Origin: Mnemiopsis leidyi
Lineage: Eukaryota > Ctenophora > Tentaculata > Lobata > Bolinopsidae
NCBI GenBank assembly: GCA_000226015.1
Contig: JH153709.1
Span: forward strand, 132,890-159,914
Length of the DNA stretch: 27,025 nt
Reading direction: 5' to 3'
The translations under genes were made by a program, and so were the position numbers. Positions 25,920-27,025 of the stretch are shown here, piece by piece (within the stretch, counting starts at the first letter, position 1; every line of letters starts with the position of its first letter). A model generated the notes under the pieces. That model searched no databases. It was not told the origin of the DNA and was given only the letters and a program-made list of their open reading frames with translations.

Positions 25920-26138
25920 CAGAATTCCTGGATAGGTGTCTTAAATTTGTTTACTTAGCTACAGTTGGGTTAAGGTCTACAAGGAGTCGTAAATTACACA
26001 TGTTTTCCAACTAAACAGGTGTAATTTCGGACAATCTCTTGGTTTTGGAATTTAACATGTGTAATTTATGACACCTCGTAGACCTAAACCCAAAAGAAGC
26101 TTAAGTTAACAAATTTACGCCACCTCCCCAAGAATTCT
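25920..26138. mobile_element. Fold-back element with about 85-bp arms
   Basis: Left arm about 25920-26004 and right arm about 26054-26138 are inverted copies: CAGAATTCCTGG/CAAGAATTCTG, AGGTGTCTTAAATTTG/CAAATTTACGCCACCT, TTGGGTTAAGGTCTAC/GTAGACCTAAACCCAA and AAATTACACATGTT/AACATGTGTAATTT. The loop is about 49 bp. A partial third copy, CTTAGCCACAATTGGGTTA, lies at about 26314-26332. Imperfect arms suggest an old MITE. There is no coding capacity. Confidence 0.85.
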
Positions 26139-26338
26139 GATGTCTATCGTGTTTGCATTTGGTAGGGTAATACATCCCTTACAATAAATGAATAAATAAA
26201 TAATAGATAATGATGCCAGCATCATCACACCTACTCTCTCAAAATATCATACAATCTTTAAAATATCAAAAAGTTTAATATACAAATTTTAATAAATGTT
26301 AACAAATTTCTTCTTAGCCACAATTGGGTTATTTTTTA

Positions 26339-26640
26339 GGAATAGAATAGAATAGAATATAAGGTAATGACATACATCATCACAGATTTACAAAACAATT
26401 TATCATACAAACTATGAAACTATTATTTCTAATCTTATTTTCTAAATAATTTACACCTTCAATTCTATTTAAAACTTCGTCGGAAATTTGCCAAAAATTT
26501 CCTGGACAACTATCACCCAAAGCTTTAGTTTTAGACTTGAAAATCTCTAAGTTAGATTTGAAAACATTTAAACTTGCTGAACTCTTTACCTCTATAGGTA
26601 ACTTGTTCCATGACAACATAACCCTCTCATTGATAATTTA
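26339..26640 (-). mobile_element. Non-LTR retrotransposon 3' end (ORF2 C-terminus plus tail)
   Basis: The minus strand reads RVMLSWNKLPIEVKSSASLN, then VFKSNLEIFKSK and LENKIRNNSFIV to a stop at 26380. This is the conserved C-terminus of CR1/L2/Jockey-like reverse-transcriptase ORFs (WNxLPxxVxxAxSLxxFKxxL). About 20 bp past the stop it ends in a (TATTC)n tail (plus GAATA copies at 26341-26358), typical of LINE 3' ends. The copy is strongly 5'-truncated: no RT or endonuclease domain is visible upstream to 26860. Confidence 0.75.
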
Positions 26641-26865
26641 CCAATATAGAAATCATGCTTAAACACTAAACTAATTATACCCCATGTAACATTGACCCCC
26701 GACGTGACTTTGATGTAAGCATGGTCTATTTATTTTTATATTTTTTTACGATAAGTATTTTTTATTCATTTATCTTTTAATAATTGCTATGTATGTGTTG
26801 AACATAGTAACAATATTCAATGAAATAAAGACTCAAGATTCCTGAAAAAATTATTTAGGTAATGC

Positions 26866-27025
26866 TCATGAATCTGTGCGTGCCATACTTGCACTTTTTT
26901 CATAACCCTTAGAGCCTTTTGGGCCGCACACAAGCCAGTAGCATGTGCTGTCCTGCAGTGGGGCGTCTTTGTTATCAAAACTGTTTCTTAGATTCTTTAC
27001 AGACAAACCACAGACTCTACTGCAC
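26866..27025 (-). CDS. Partial coding fragment running off the window, unknown family
   Basis: The minus-strand frame enters at the right edge and stays open for 52 codons to a TGA at 26866-26868: CSRVCGLSVKNLRNSF, then DNKDAPLQDSTCYWLVCGPK and a Ser/Lys-rich end. The CxxxC start could belong to a zinc finger upstream, outside the window. The CYxLVxxPKG segment recurs at about 9425-9480, where nucleotides also match (CACAAGC, AGTAGCAT, CTGC in order), so this is more likely a mobile-element protein than a single-copy gene. No splice donor was identified with confidence. Confidence 0.4.
   Translation of the reverse strand, partial: CSRVCGLSVKNLRNSFDNKDAPLQDSTCYWLVCGPKGSKGYEKSASMARTDS

Overview
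The window looks like nuclear DNA of an invertebrate animal. It is AT-rich and has spliced genes with GT..AG introns, metazoan protein families, long microsatellites, decayed LINE fragments and fold-back elements. I see no operons, bacterial signals or RNA genes. Three genes are confidently named by homology recalled from known family sequences (no search was possible): AKTIP/FTS (a UBC-like protein, single coding exon, minus strand), SLC35B2/PAPST1 (the Golgi PAPS transporter, plus strand, 8 exons seen) and an IAH1-type SGNH hydrolase (minus strand, 6 exons). A fourth spliced minus-strand gene at the left end (7 exons, 519 codons from the chosen Met) joins in frame throughout, but I do not recognise it. 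I cannot place the species or phylum from this sequence.

Layout: 1-78 is a 15-bp tandem array; 94-3119 is the unrecognised gene, with minisatellites in three introns; 3950-4585 is AKTIP, with a possible 5' exon at 5077-5530; 5735-7100 is a CpG-rich dispersed-repeat cluster; 7480-10330 holds LINE and other mobile-element remnants; 10457-15012 is SLC35B2, broken by an assembly gap next to about 350 bp of CA repeat; 15651-15961 is a large inverted repeat; 16952-19768 is the IAH1-like gene; 20400-21125 is a 9-bp-unit satellite; 21126-23580 has only weak exon candidates; 23815-24245 is a 20-bp satellite with a GC-rich hairpin inside it; 24296-24910 is a second copy of the CpG-rich repeat; 25920-26138 is a fold-back element; 26339-26640 is a LINE 3' end; 26866-27025 is a partial coding fragment running off the right edge.

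The genes do not form an obvious pathway. The most striking property of the window is that tandem duplication has repeatedly copied splice junctions. SLC35B2 exon 7 is preceded by ten extra copies of a 34-bp unit made of its own 3' splice site plus the first exon bases. The unrecognised gene has a 76-bp duplication of the exon 3 acceptor. The IAH1-like gene has a copied acceptor 90 bp upstream of exon 2. SLC35B2 exon 4 has a copied donor on the far side of two microsatellites. The IAH1-like protein also appears to have lost the catalytic His and the oxyanion Asn of the SGNH family, which suggests a non-canonical or dead enzyme.
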